In this document: piece after piece, positions 15,247 through 23,373 of the stretch | How the letters are laid out: every line of letters starts with the position of its first letter | Position numbering within the stretch: the stretch's first letter is position 1 | Assembly: GCA_035505375.1 (NCBI GenBank) | Contig: DATJQV010000083.1 | Coordinates: 52,435-116,434 of the forward strand | Length of the DNA stretch: 64,000 bases | Direction of reading: 5' to 3' | Source: a bacterium | GTDB taxonomy: Bacteria > Hydrothermota > Tepidihabitantia > Tepidihabitantales > Tepidihabitantaceae | Translations under genes and position numbers: made by a program | Notes under the pieces: generated by a model | Seen by the model: the letters and a program-made list of their open reading frames with translations, nothing else | What the model was told of the DNA's origin: nothing | Databases searched by the model: none

Positions 15247-15400
15247 GGCGATGAAGATGCGAAGGTCAAACTTCAAAGGTCAGGGCGCAAGATTCGGGAT
15301 GGCCGGAATTCTGCATCTCTCAGCTTGCAGTTTGCATCTTGCAGTCCGTTCTTCTGTCCGTCCAGTCCGGAAAACCAAAGCAGTGATGTGGTACCAGGAG
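15247..15400 (+). repeat. Short-period repeats after the TIM-barrel gene
   Basis: Near-repeats of AGCTTGCAGTTTGCATCTTG type (15320-15345) and of TCCGTTCTTCTGTCCGTCC type (15346-15365). There is no gene. Confidence 0.55.
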
Positions 15401-15410
15401 CAGAGTTGAT

Positions 15411-15746
15411 ATGACCAAAGCAAAGCAGCTCGAACAGCTCGAGCGGGAGTGCCACACGCGAGGCGTCAAGCTCATCTACGACGATCTGCGTAGCGAAGGC
15501 GGGCTGTGCCGGTTGCGCGGGTCTTTCTACCTGATTCTAAACCGGCGGCTGGCGTCCGAAACCAAGACCCGCATCATCGCCGATGCGCTGGCGCGGGTCC
15601 CGGAGCGGATGCCTCAGCCGGAGCCGGCAGTTCAGGTTTCCCCGGCGGAAACCGCGCCGGTCGTCGTCAGCTACCCGGAGCCGGCATACGAGGAACCCAC
15701 GGTCGGGGTTCCTGTCGCAGCCGGAGTCCCGGACAGCCAGAGCTAA
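15411..15746 (+). CDS. Small conserved hypothetical protein
   Basis: This 111-residue protein has a conserved-looking N-terminal half (KQLEQLERECHTRGVKLIYD, GGLCRLRGSFYLILNRRLAS, RIIADAL) and a Pro/Glu/Val-rich tail. I have seen similar short proteins as conserved hypotheticals but know no function. AGGAG lies 10 nt before the ATG. A strong hairpin terminator follows at 15766. It may be cytoplasmic; there is no signal peptide. Confidence 0.75.
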   Translation: MTKAKQLEQLERECHTRGVKLIYDDLRSEGGLCRLRGSFYLILNRRLASETKTRIIADALARVPERMPQPEPAVQVSPAETAPVVVSYPEPAYEEPTVGVPVAAGVPDSQS

Positions 15747-15765
15747 TCCCGGATTGGTAACACAG

Positions 15766-15795
15766 AGGCGGGCCGGCAGGCCCGCCTCTCTTTTC
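15766..15795 (+). terminator. Rho-independent terminator
   Basis: GAGGCGGGCC-GGCA-GGCCCGCCTC, then TCTTTT. The stem works in both directions between convergent genes. Confidence 0.85.
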
Positions 15796-15851
15796 AAGGT
15801 TGTTGGGCAGTCAGGCCCGGGCGCGGCCGCCTTCCACGGGCCGAGTCGGGA

Positions 15852-16568
15852 CTATCTTCCTTCTATTTGTTTGAGCAGGCGACGGGCGTCAGGTTTGTCG
15901 TCGAGTTCAGCGTCGCCCGCGTATTTGGGGTCAGTCGTCGCGAGCAGCGAATCGAGCTGGGCGCGGGCCGCGACCCAGCGTTTTTCTTTCACGTAGGTCC
16001 TGGCAAGGTCCAGCCGGAGCAGCGTGTAGTTCGAGGCGACCGCGATTCCGCGCGTGTAGTATTCCTCGGCTTTGTCGAGGCTGCCGCCGGCAAAACCGGG
16101 CAACTCGTAGTACAGCACGCCGTATGCATCAAGCGCCGTAGGGTGATTCGGGTTGATCTCGAGGGCACGGTTGAACGCCTTTTTCAGGCCGGGCACCATG
16201 AAAAGGGAATTGAGAACGCCGCGCGTCTGGCCAATACGTCCCTGAGCTACGCCCCACCAGCAATGCCCCTCGTCGTTCTCGTCGTTGAGGGCAATCAGAG
16301 TCTCGGCTATCGCCTTGGCACGACCGAAGTACATGAGTTTGTCGGCCTTGGTGTCCGCGTACTCGCCCTTCTTGACATTGGCGCGGGACCAGAGGTAGAG
16401 CAAGTGTTCGTCGCTCGGACTGGCAGTGTGAGCAGCGGCCAGCAGGTTAAACGCGGAATCGAGCCAGGTCGGGTTGAGTTGTCGGTTGAAGAACATGTAT
16501 TCGGCTCGGTCCGTCGTCGCGGCACCCGCTAACGTCACCATCACTGCAAGGAGAAGCAGCCTCTTCAT
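15852..16568 (-). CDS. Exported TPR protein, TatT-like
   Basis: The 238-residue protein has a signal peptide (MKRLLLLAVMVTLAGAA) and helical TPR-like repeats (NHPTALDAYGVLYYELPGFA, LDKAEEYYTRGIAVASNYTL, ARTYVKEKRWVAARAQLDSL). The PG-F-GGSLDKAEEYY segment recalls the TatT component family of TRAP-associated lipoproteins, but there is no lipobox Cys and no TRAP genes. GGAGGG lies 3 nt before the ATG. It follows the acyl-CoA synthetase gene by 37 bp on the same strand, so it may be in the same transcript. Confidence 0.75.
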   Translation of the reverse strand: MKRLLLLAVMVTLAGAATTDRAEYMFFNRQLNPTWLDSAFNLLAAAHTASPSDEHLLYLWSRANVKKGEYADTKADKLMYFGRAKAIAETLIALNDENDEGHCWWGVAQGRIGQTRGVLNSLFMVPGLKKAFNRALEINPNHPTALDAYGVLYYELPGFAGGSLDKAEEYYTRGIAVASNYTLLRLDLARTYVKEKRWVAARAQLDSLLATTDPKYAGDAELDDKPDARRLLKQIEGR

Positions 16569-16605
16569 CTTCCCTCCGTACTTCGTCCCTATCTATTCCT
16601 TGGTG

Positions 16606-18402
16606 CTAGTGTCCTTCGTACAACTCCTCGAGTTCCTCATGATACGCGGTGATTACCTGGGGTCGTTTCGTCTTGAGGCTCGGGGTCAGGAGTCCGTTCT
16701 CGACCGTGAACGGGTCCGGGATGAGTCGGAACCGGCGGACCTGCTCATACTGGGCAAAGCCCGCGAGCGCCTTCTTGATCTCCGCATCGTACAGTTTGAG
16801 CACCTCGGGATTGTCGAGCAGGTCGGTGTGGCGCTTGAACGCGATGCCGTGCTCCCGGGCAAAGGCCTCAAGCGCGATCCGGCTCGGGACGACCAGCGCG
16901 CAGAGGAACGGTTTGCGGTCACCGTGGATCAGGGCCTGCTCGACATACTTGGAGTTGCACACGGCCAGCTCAATCGGGGACGGCGGGATGTTCTTGCCAT
17001 ACGAGTTTATGATGAGTTCCTTGATGCGGCCGGTGATGATGAGGTTGCCTTCTTCGTCGAACTTGCCCTGGTCGCCGCTGTGGAACCAACCCTCGGTGTC
17101 GATGACCTCGGCCGTTTCCTTGGGCTTGTTCAAGTACCCTTTCATCAAGTTGGGGCCGCGCACGAGGACTTCGTCGTTCGGGCCGATGCGCACTTCCACG
17201 CCGGCGAGGGGCTTGCCGACCGTGCCGACTCGTTCCTGGCCCGGGATTGCGACGCAGACCGCGGGCGAGCACTCGGTCAGGCCATAGCCTTCAAGCAGGT
17301 TGAACCCGAGGTTGCGGATAATGTGGGCCAGTTTTCGGTCGAGCGGGGCGCTGCTTGAGACCATCACCCGGAGCCTGCCACCGGCCAGTTGTTTCAGCTT
17401 GTCCACGACCAGCCTGCCCAGCAGCCAGTGTTTGAACCGAAGCCAGAGAGAAATCGGCAGATTCCCGGCCTTGCGCCGGGCGTAGCGGCTGTACGTCCGC
17501 AGGGTCGAGATCATCAACAACCGGTTGATGGCAGGCCCGGTCAGGACCTTGTCCTGCACCGTGTTGTAGACCTTTTCGAGCACGCGCGGCAGCACAATCA
17601 TGACGGTCGGACGGGCGAGCTGGACGTCTTTGGCGATGGTCTGGACCGATTCGGCATAGGCAATGGCGCCGCCCGCCATCAGCATGCAGTAGTACCCGCC
17701 GGTGCGCTCAAACATGTGGCACAGGGGCAGGAACGAGACCAGCACGTCATTCTCGTTGACGCCGAACAGCGGAATCAAGACCTGGACATTGGAGAGGACG
17801 TTACGGTGCGTGAGCATCGCGCCCTTGGGCTCGCCGGTCGTTCCCGAGGTGTAGCAGACCGTGAACAGGTCGTCCGGTCCGGGTCTGTGTGGTTCGCCGA
17901 GCTTAGGGTTCTTCTTCAGCGCCTCGGCCCCGGTCCTGACCAGCTCCTCGAAGTTGAGCAGTTCCTTGCCGGCCCGGCTCTTATGCTCCTGGCCGAAGAC
18001 CGTGACTACGTCCCGGAGCGGCGGGACCTCGGACAGAATCCGGGTGATGTTGGCGAAGAGTTCCGGGCTTTCGACGACGAGGTGCGTGACCCCGGCATCG
18101 TTCAGGATGTAGCGAATCGCGTCCGCGCCGAGCGTGTGGTAGACCGGAATCAGCACTGCCCCGAGCTTGGCGACGGCAAGGTCGGTCATGACCCACTCCG
18201 GACGGTTGTACGAGTAGATGCCCACCCTGTCGCCGGGTTTGACCCCGCGTTCGGCCAGGCCCGCGGCCAGCGCGTCAACGGTCCCCGAAAGCTCGGCGTA
18301 GGTGATGCCCTGGTACTTCCCATCGACCTTCCGCATCAGGGCGGTGCGGTTCCCGAATCTCCGCGCGACCTCGGCAAAACAGGCGTAGACGGTATCAGGC
18401 AT
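16606..18402 (-). CDS. Long-chain acyl-CoA synthetase (AMP-forming)
   Basis: This 598-residue member of the adenylate-forming family has the P-loop motif YTSGTTGEPKGAMLTHRN (about residue 180), GYGLTECSP, GWFHSGDQGKFDEEG and the hinge GRIKELIINSYGKNIPPSPIE. The layout is that of long-chain fatty acid ligases (FAA1/FadD group). It makes fatty acyl-CoA from acid, ATP and CoA. The start is the ATG at 18402 with GGGGG 4 nt upstream; the earlier ATG at 18447 comes from repeat sequence. It lies just downstream of an oxoamine synthase gene, which would use acyl-CoA. Confidence 0.92.
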   Translation of the reverse strand: MPDTVYACFAEVARRFGNRTALMRKVDGKYQGITYAELSGTVDALAAGLAERGVKPGDRVGIYSYNRPEWVMTDLAVAKLGAVLIPVYHTLGADAIRYILNDAGVTHLVVESPELFANITRILSEVPPLRDVVTVFGQEHKSRAGKELLNFEELVRTGAEALKKNPKLGEPHRPGPDDLFTVCYTSGTTGEPKGAMLTHRNVLSNVQVLIPLFGVNENDVLVSFLPLCHMFERTGGYYCMLMAGGAIAYAESVQTIAKDVQLARPTVMIVLPRVLEKVYNTVQDKVLTGPAINRLLMISTLRTYSRYARRKAGNLPISLWLRFKHWLLGRLVVDKLKQLAGGRLRVMVSSSAPLDRKLAHIIRNLGFNLLEGYGLTECSPAVCVAIPGQERVGTVGKPLAGVEVRIGPNDEVLVRGPNLMKGYLNKPKETAEVIDTEGWFHSGDQGKFDEEGNLIITGRIKELIINSYGKNIPPSPIELAVCNSKYVEQALIHGDRKPFLCALVVPSRIALEAFAREHGIAFKRHTDLLDNPEVLKLYDAEIKKALAGFAQYEQVRRFRLIPDPFTVENGLLTPSLKTKRPQVITAYHEELEELYEGH

Positions 18403-18529
18403 GTGACCCCCTTGGGGAATGACCAAGTCCCAATTGCCAACGACCAACGAATGACCAGCAAATCCCAGACCCTACTGCGCGCATTGGGCATTGATTGGGA
18501 ATTGGGGGTTGGGTATTGGTCATTTCTTT
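18403..18529 (-). repeat. Inverted short-period repeat between oxoamine synthase and acyl-CoA synthetase genes
   Basis: GACCAAGTCCCAATTGCCAA with AACGACCAACGAATGACC on one side, and GGGCATTGATTGGGAATTGG with GGTTGGGTATTGGTCATT on the other. The arms are complementary over much of their length. The upstream alternative ATG of the synthetase lies in this tract. Confidence 0.65.
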
Positions 18530-19729
18530 CTATATGATTCTCAGCTCTTTGCCGACAAGCATGAACTTCTGAAGAGCAGTCCGCAACTGCTCCTCGCTGT
18601 GCGTGGCCATCAGGCTGATGCGGATTATCGCCTGGCCGGACGGTACTGCCGGGAACACGACCGGGTTGGCGAACACGCCTTCCTGTTCAAGCCGTCCCGC
18701 GGCCCGATAGGCCCGGTCGTCGTCGCCGACGGCGATCGGCAGAATCGGCGTGCCGTGGTCGTGCACCGCGAATCCGGCGGCCTTCAGTCCCGAACTCATC
18801 AGCCGCGTATTGGCCCGCAAGCGTTCGACCCGCTCCGGCTCTGACTTGAGGACGTCGAGTGCGGCGATGACCGTGGCGGCAACCGACGGCGGCAGGCTGG
18901 CCGAGAATATCGACTGCCGTGCGTTGTAGCGCAGGAACTCCACGACCGGGCGTTGCCCGCCGGTGAACCCACCGATTGCAGCCAGCGATTTGGAGAGAGT
19001 CCCGGATGTGACGTCGATCTTGCCTTCCATGCCGAAATGCTCGGCCGTGCCGCGACCGGTCCGGCCCAGGACCCCGGTCGCGTGGGCATCGTCGACCATC
19101 AGTCTGCAGTCGTACGTGTCGGCCACCCGGCGGAGCCCGGGCAGGTCGCAGATGTCTCCTTCCATCGAGAAGACGCCGTCAGTGACTATGAGCTTGGCTG
19201 CCCCGGTCGGCGTCTCATTGATCTTTGCCTCGAGGTCGGCCGTGTCCCGGTGACGATAAACCACGGTCCTGGCACGAGTTTGGCGGTAGCCGTCGATAAT
19301 GGAGGCATGATTCAGCTCGTCCGAGAATATGAAGTCGCCCTGACCGGCCAGCGTGCCGACGGTTGCGGAAAGGGCCATGAAACCGGCGGAGAACGTGACG
19401 ACTCCCTCGACCTCTTTGAACCCGGCAATGGCTTGTTCCATCCGGAGGTGGAGCGGCGTGGTGCCGGTGAGGAGCCGCGAACCGGCGCTGCCGGTGCCGT
19501 ATTCCTCGATGGCTGCGGCAGTTGCGGCCTTCACCTTCGGGTGCCCGGTCAGACCGAGGTAGTTGTTCGAACCAAGGTTGATGAGTTCCCGACCGTCTCT
19601 GGTCGCGACCGGAGCCGCAGCCGGCGATATTTCGCGTGAATAGAAGAATCGATCACGGGCCCGGGCGGACTGGATTACATCGTCAAACTGACGGCACTTA
19701 TCAAAAAGGTCCACTATGCCTCCGTTCAT
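18530..19729 (-). CDS. Alpha-oxoamine synthase (Kbl/BioF/serine palmitoyltransferase family)
   Basis: The 399-residue PLP enzyme has the family motifs NLGSNNYLGLTGHPKVK, EYGTGSAGSRLLTGTTPLH, DELNHASIIDG, VDDAHATGVLG, the PLP lysine in SGTLSKSLAAIGGF, and GGQRPVVEFLRYNARQSIFS. It condenses an acyl-CoA with an amino acid (glycine, alanine or serine). Sequence alone does not separate Kbl, BioF and serine palmitoyltransferase. The downstream acyl-CoA synthetase favours a lipid role, which is inference. The start may be ATG 19729 or, given GGAGG, a GTG about 15 nt further in. Confidence 0.88.
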   Translation of the reverse strand: MNGGIVDLFDKCRQFDDVIQSARARDRFFYSREISPAAAPVATRDGRELINLGSNNYLGLTGHPKVKAATAAAIEEYGTGSAGSRLLTGTTPLHLRMEQAIAGFKEVEGVVTFSAGFMALSATVGTLAGQGDFIFSDELNHASIIDGYRQTRARTVVYRHRDTADLEAKINETPTGAAKLIVTDGVFSMEGDICDLPGLRRVADTYDCRLMVDDAHATGVLGRTGRGTAEHFGMEGKIDVTSGTLSKSLAAIGGFTGGQRPVVEFLRYNARQSIFSASLPPSVAATVIAALDVLKSEPERVERLRANTRLMSSGLKAAGFAVHDHGTPILPIAVGDDDRAYRAAGRLEQEGVFANPVVFPAVPSGQAIIRISLMATHSEEQLRTALQKFMLVGKELRII

Positions 19730-19750
19730 GCCTGGCCGGCCATCGGCTGG

Positions 19751-19778
19751 ATTATAGCCCTGCCATCTGGCAAGGCAA
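19751..19778 (-). promoter_or_regulatory. Promoter of the oxoamine synthase transcript
   Basis: On the minus strand, TTGCCT (19778-19773), 16 bp, perfect TATAAT (19756-19751). Confidence 0.65.
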
Positions 19779-19843
19779 GCAATTGGATACGGTTCTTCCG
19801 CTGCGGGCGGAACCGAGCCGAAAACGGCCCTAGCTGAAAGCTC

Positions 19844-19871
19844 TTGACACCGGGAAAGACGAGTCTAGAAT
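19844..19871 (+). promoter_or_regulatory. Promoter of the lipoprotein gene at 20012
   Basis: TTGACA (19844-19849), 16 bp, TAGAAT (19866-19871). The leader is about 135 nt. Confidence 0.75.
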
Positions 19872-20011
19872 TACCCGGCAATCGACAGTGTGACTGTACG
19901 CCAATAGAGCAAAGACTAACCGTTGCGTGGCCACCTAGCGAATGGCTGCAGCAACAAAATGGCAGATAGGCAGTCCATGGTCCAAGTGCCATGAACACTA
20001 AGGAGGAACAC

Positions 20012-20305
20012 GTGAGGAAACTGATCGCTGCCGCGGCGCTACTCGCCGTGGTGTTCGTCGTTGGATGCCAGGACACCAAGAAGGTGACCGAGCTCCAGGG
20101 ACAGGTCGACAAGATGACGCAGCAGATTAACGACATGACGGGTCAGGTGGCCAAGCTGCAGGCGACGAACGACTCGCTGACGAAGGCCATGGCCGACTCG
20201 ATGGCCAAGATGCATCCGGTGAAGGCCGGCAAGCCGGCGGCTGCCCCGACCGGCGCCAAGACCACGCCCCCTGCGGCTGGCAAGCCCGCGCGGACCGGCC
20301 GGTAA
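20012..20305 (+). CDS. Small coiled-coil lipoprotein (Lpp-like)
   Basis: AGGAGG (20001-20006) precedes GTG 20012 by 5 nt; the ATG at 19991 is rejected because it lies before the ribosome site. The 97-residue product has a lipoprotein signal with lipobox VVGC, then a heptad-rich helix (TELQGQVDKMTQQINDMTGQ, VAKLQATNDSLTKAMADSMA) and a Lys/Pro/Ala-rich tail. This is the plan of Braun-type outer-membrane lipoproteins: helix plus a basic tail that can contact peptidoglycan. The match is structural, not a family hit. The next gene follows after 41 bp. Confidence 0.8.
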   Translation: MRKLIAAAALLAVVFVVGCQDTKKVTELQGQVDKMTQQINDMTGQVAKLQATNDSLTKAMADSMAKMHPVKAGKPAAAPTGAKTTPPAAGKPARTGR

Positions 20306-20346
20306 CGGGTAACTAAGGTAGAGAACCACACAGGAAAGAGGGCCAA

Positions 20347-21162
20347 ATGAGGAGACTGCTCCCGATTGTATTGGTTGGGGTTGTGGCAGTCGCCGCGCTC
20401 ATGATGACGAGTTGTACCAGCGTCACGGGCGGCGCGCCGACAAACGTTACGATAACGGCTGCAACCGACAGCACGCTGACCATCAGTTGGACCGCTCCCA
20501 CCGATGGAACGCCGGACAAGTACTACGTGGCGTTCATGGCCACCGGCACTTCGAGCTACACCGACATCGACACGACGACCGCTACTTCCTACACGCACGA
20601 CCCAGCCGGTAAGACCGGGTCGTACAAGGTAACGGCGGTCTTTGGCAGCACTACCTACGACGCCGCCGCGAATCCGAGCACCGCGCCCATCGCTACGTCG
20701 GCGACCACCGTGTCCGAGCTGAACGCCACCGGTAACTCGGGCTTCGGCTGGGACCGTACTGCCGGCACCGGCAGCACGTACAGCATGACGGCCGCGGGTA
20801 ACGCCGCGAACGTTGACTTCTACATCACCGACTTCGCTACCGGCTTCGGCGGGACGACATACTCGATCGCCAGTCCTGATCAGGGGCCGAGCGACCCGGG
20901 TGCCGTTGTACCGACGGGCAGCTGGCGGGTGAACGCGTTCAGCAGCGCTCTGACCAGCGAGACCGCCCCGCTTCCTGTCCACAGTGGCACGACCTACTTC
21001 AACTTCACCGATCTCTCTACCGACCCGATCATGGTTGCCTGCTACACAGCTGATGGGTACTACGCCCTTGCGAAGCTTTCGAGCTACAACACCGGCGCGG
21101 GCACGGTCAGCGTTCAGACCTGGTTCCAGCCCATCAAGGGCCTGCGTCTGATACAGCACTAA
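20347..21162 (+). CDS. Fn3-like lipoprotein, paralogue of 22375
   Basis: The 271-residue protein has a lipoprotein signal (lipobox MTSC) and then a fibronectin-III-like strand pattern (PTNVTITAATDSTLTISWTA, DKYYVAFMATGTSSYTDI). The second half (GFGWDRTAGTGSTYSMTAAG, ANVDFYITDFATGFGG) has no family I recognise. The C-terminus ends W-F-Q-P-I-K-G-L-R-L-I-Q-H. The protein at 22375 shares both halves and the same ending, so the two form a family specific to this region. It is probably anchored in the outer membrane. A terminator follows. Confidence 0.8.
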   Translation: MRRLLPIVLVGVVAVAALMMTSCTSVTGGAPTNVTITAATDSTLTISWTAPTDGTPDKYYVAFMATGTSSYTDIDTTTATSYTHDPAGKTGSYKVTAVFGSTTYDAAANPSTAPIATSATTVSELNATGNSGFGWDRTAGTGSTYSMTAAGNAANVDFYITDFATGFGGTTYSIASPDQGPSDPGAVVPTGSWRVNAFSSALTSETAPLPVHSGTTYFNFTDLSTDPIMVACYTADGYYALAKLSSYNTGAGTVSVQTWFQPIKGLRLIQH

Positions 21163-21181
21163 GAAGCGGGACCACAGCTTT

Positions 21182-21213
21182 GAGCCCCGGCATCGGCCGG
21201 GGCTCGGCATTTT
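21182..21213 (+). terminator. Rho-independent terminator
   Basis: GAGCCCCGGC-ATCG-GCCGGGGCTC followed by GGCATTTT. Confidence 0.75.
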
Positions 21214-21317
21214 CAGGCTCATTCCGGAATGCCGGGACGAGCCGCCGGCGCCGCGGGTCATTCCAACGACCTCTCCAGCGACACGGGAGTCGATACCCGT
21301 CGGCCGTGTTGCGGCAC

Positions 21318-21345
21318 TTGCATCACGGGCAAACAAGGGTATATT
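21318..21345 (+). promoter_or_regulatory. Promoter upstream of the lipoprotein gene at 21494
   Basis: TTGCAT (21318-21323), 16 bp, TATATT (21340-21345). A GTG at 21352 lies 6 nt past the -10 and opens a 40-codon frame ending at 21474, just before the lipoprotein's ribosome site. It could be a leader peptide or chance. Confidence 0.6.
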
Positions 21346-21493
21346 GTTGCCGTGAAACTCAAGAGTGTGGCTCTGACCGGCCGTGACCAGCGAAGGGCTT
21401 CACATGAGCATCGTCCCTGGCTCAAGGTCAGCAGGCCACCGCGCGCTAGTGTCGTGGGATTCGAAAGGACCTGAACCCTCAAGGAGGATGACC

Positions 21494-22246
21494 ATGAAGA
21501 GAACGCTGATCGGTGCCCTCGCAATCGCGTTGGCTCTAGTCGGCGCGGGGTGCAACTCCTCGCAAAACAACAACATCGAGGTGACCAAGCCATTCGTCAC
21601 CGCGCATGCCACCAACGCCGGCGGCACGCTCCATCTGACGTGGAATGAAGAGACCGGCGCGAAATTCGAGATAAAGGCCGGATCTGCGGTCGACACGACG
21701 GATACGGGCGTGACGTCCTACGACGTCACAACGCCGGTTGAAACCGTGGCGGTTGTAGCATTCAGCAGCGCCAACCGGAGCGACGCGGCCATCGTCATCT
21801 GCAGCAAGCTCGTCTCGTCCTCGGTTACGTTCTACAACGACCTTGACACAACCCATGAGAACGGCTTCGGCTTCGACACTACCGGCGCCGCGACGGCCTA
21901 CAAGTACGCAGTAGAGAATTTCCCGATGCTCGACTTCATTGCGACTACCTCCGGCGGGCAGACAATGCTGCAGAAGGCCGGCGGGACTGCGACCAGGGCC
22001 GGCGACAAACTGAAGGCCGCAACCGGAACCTACGACGCAATCACGATTGCGGATTCCATGGGGACGTACCTGAACACGGTCGCCCTCTACGCCGACAGCG
22101 CGTACTACCTCCGGATGAGCGCCAACGATACGATGTGGACTGCGGCCGACAACTACGCCAAGATGCACGTCGATTCGATCTCCGGTACGAAGGTCAGTGT
22201 GACGGTCACGTACCAGACGGTCAACGGGATCCGCTGGCTGAAGTAA
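21494..22246 (+). CDS. Lipoprotein of unknown function
   Basis: AAGGAGG (21481-21487) sits 6 nt before the ATG. The 250-residue product has a clean lipoprotein signal (MKRTLIGALAIALALVGAGC) and a beta-rich body with TLHLTWNEETGAKFEIKAG and FYNDLDTTHENGFGFDTTGA. The 'GFGFDTTGA' region and the ending TYQTVNGIRWLK parallel GFGWDRTAGTG and the G-L-R-L-I-Q-H ending of the neighbouring lipoproteins. It is therefore probably a distant member of the same family. No enzymatic motif is seen. A GC-rich hairpin follows at 22274. Confidence 0.8.
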   Translation: MKRTLIGALAIALALVGAGCNSSQNNNIEVTKPFVTAHATNAGGTLHLTWNEETGAKFEIKAGSAVDTTDTGVTSYDVTTPVETVAVVAFSSANRSDAAIVICSKLVSSSVTFYNDLDTTHENGFGFDTTGAATAYKYAVENFPMLDFIATTSGGQTMLQKAGGTATRAGDKLKAATGTYDAITIADSMGTYLNTVALYADSAYYLRMSANDTMWTAADNYAKMHVDSISGTKVSVTVTYQTVNGIRWLK

Positions 22247-22273
22247 CAGAGTCTCGATTTACATCGTCTGTTT

Positions 22274-22299
22274 ACCCGGGGGGCTTCGGCCCCCCGGGT
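22274..22299 (+). terminator. TTCG-loop hairpin after the lipoprotein gene
   Basis: ACCCGGGGGGC-TTCG-GCCCCCCGGGT is a perfect 11-bp stem with a very stable UUCG loop. There is no T run. Confidence 0.65.
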
Positions 22300-22340
22300 G
22301 CTTCATTCCGGGACACGCAGGCTCCGCGCAGCCGTGTGGC

Positions 22341-22368
22341 TTGAATCCTCGGTGGCGAGGCGTATATT
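22341..22368 (+). promoter_or_regulatory. Promoter, leaderless start at 22375
   Basis: TTGAAT (22341-22346), 16 bp, TATATT (22363-22368), then 6 nt to GTG 22375. Confidence 0.7.
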
Positions 22369-22374
22369 TGTGGC

Positions 22375-23313
22375 GTGAAGCCTGACGGATGCGTCCGGAT
22401 TCTGCCTGTTGCCCTGCGCAGCGGACTGCTGTGTGCGGTTGCGGCATTGGTTTGCCTGACTGGGTGTAAGAACCCGGGCGAAGGGCCGCCCACCAAAGTC
22501 GCGCTGACCGCGGCATCGGACACGACCATCAGAATCAGTTGGAAAATCCCGGTCGGGGCCCTACCGGACAGTTACGTCCTCGCCTTCCAGGAAACCGGCC
22601 AGTCGACGTGGCAGGACTTCGGAACTGCCACCGACAGCGCGAAAGATGCCTACCACAACCCGCGGGGCAAGACCGGCAGATACCGGGTTACATCTGTCTT
22701 CGGCGGCAGGTCATATTCCGCAACCCAGACGCCGACGTCGGAGCCGGTTCACAGCGCAGCGATGCCGGTCGGCGAGTTGAACAGCACAAGCTACCCCGCC
22801 TATGGCTGGGACCGGGACAGCGGCACCGGGTCGGTCTTCACCATGAAGTACGCTAGCAACGCCGATAATGTGGACTTCTACATCACGGATTGGACGACGG
22901 GCAAAGGCGGGCAATACTACGCGGCCAGCCCCGATTTGGCGCCGAACGAGCCCGGCGGTGCCGGTCTGGTCCCGGCCGGCGCGTGGCGGACGGCAGGGCT
23001 GAGCCTGCTGCCGGCTGACCAGCAATCGCCGCTGCCGGCGTACAACTCAGGTGCCTACGCCGACAATCTGCTGTTGAGGACGGATTCGACCTTCGCGGCC
23101 GTGCTGTGCACCGACTCCGTCTGGGTATTTGACACTACCCTGGTGATCGACACCACCACTGAGATAGACACGACCACCCTGGTTGACACCTTTCCCATTG
23201 TAGAACGGCGCTACGGCCTGGTCCTGTTCGGCAGCCCCGATACCATCAGCGGCACGGTGCCGGTTGAGACCCGGTTCCAGCTCATCCCGAACCTGCGTCT
23301 GATTCAGCACTAG
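22375..23313 (+). CDS. Fn3-like lipoprotein, paralogue of 20347
   Basis: This 312-residue lipoprotein (lipobox LTGC) has the same plan as the protein at 20347: TKVALTAASDTTIRISWKIP, then YGWDRDSGTGSVFTMKY, NVDFYITDWTTGKGGQYYAA, and the ending F-Q-L-I-P-N-L-R-L-I-Q-H. It differs by an insertion near residue 255 of repeated D-T-T-x-(V/E)-I-D-T-T units (codons GACACCACC and similar). The GTG start has no Shine-Dalgarno sequence but lies 6 nt past the -10 box, so the message should be leaderless. Its role is unknown. Confidence 0.8.
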   Translation: MKPDGCVRILPVALRSGLLCAVAALVCLTGCKNPGEGPPTKVALTAASDTTIRISWKIPVGALPDSYVLAFQETGQSTWQDFGTATDSAKDAYHNPRGKTGRYRVTSVFGGRSYSATQTPTSEPVHSAAMPVGELNSTSYPAYGWDRDSGTGSVFTMKYASNADNVDFYITDWTTGKGGQYYAASPDLAPNEPGGAGLVPAGAWRTAGLSLLPADQQSPLPAYNSGAYADNLLLRTDSTFAAVLCTDSVWVFDTTLVIDTTTEIDTTTLVDTFPIVERRYGLVLFGSPDTISGTVPVETRFQLIPNLRLIQH

Positions 23314-23338
23314 CCAGCCGGCGGTCGCCGCGTCCGGC

Positions 23339-23367
23339 TTGCAGGGCTTGGGCCCGGCCGGTATAGT
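23339..23367 (+). promoter_or_regulatory. hutI promoter, leaderless
   Basis: TTGCAG (23339-23344), 17 bp, TATAGT (23362-23367), then 6 nt to GTG 23374. Confidence 0.7.
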
Positions 23368-23373
23368 TGTGCC

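Noticed and set aside
21352..21474. 40-codon leaderless ORF before a lipoprotein gene
   Set aside because: Spacing fits a leaderless start, but the peptide has no protein-like features; kept only as a note on the promoter.
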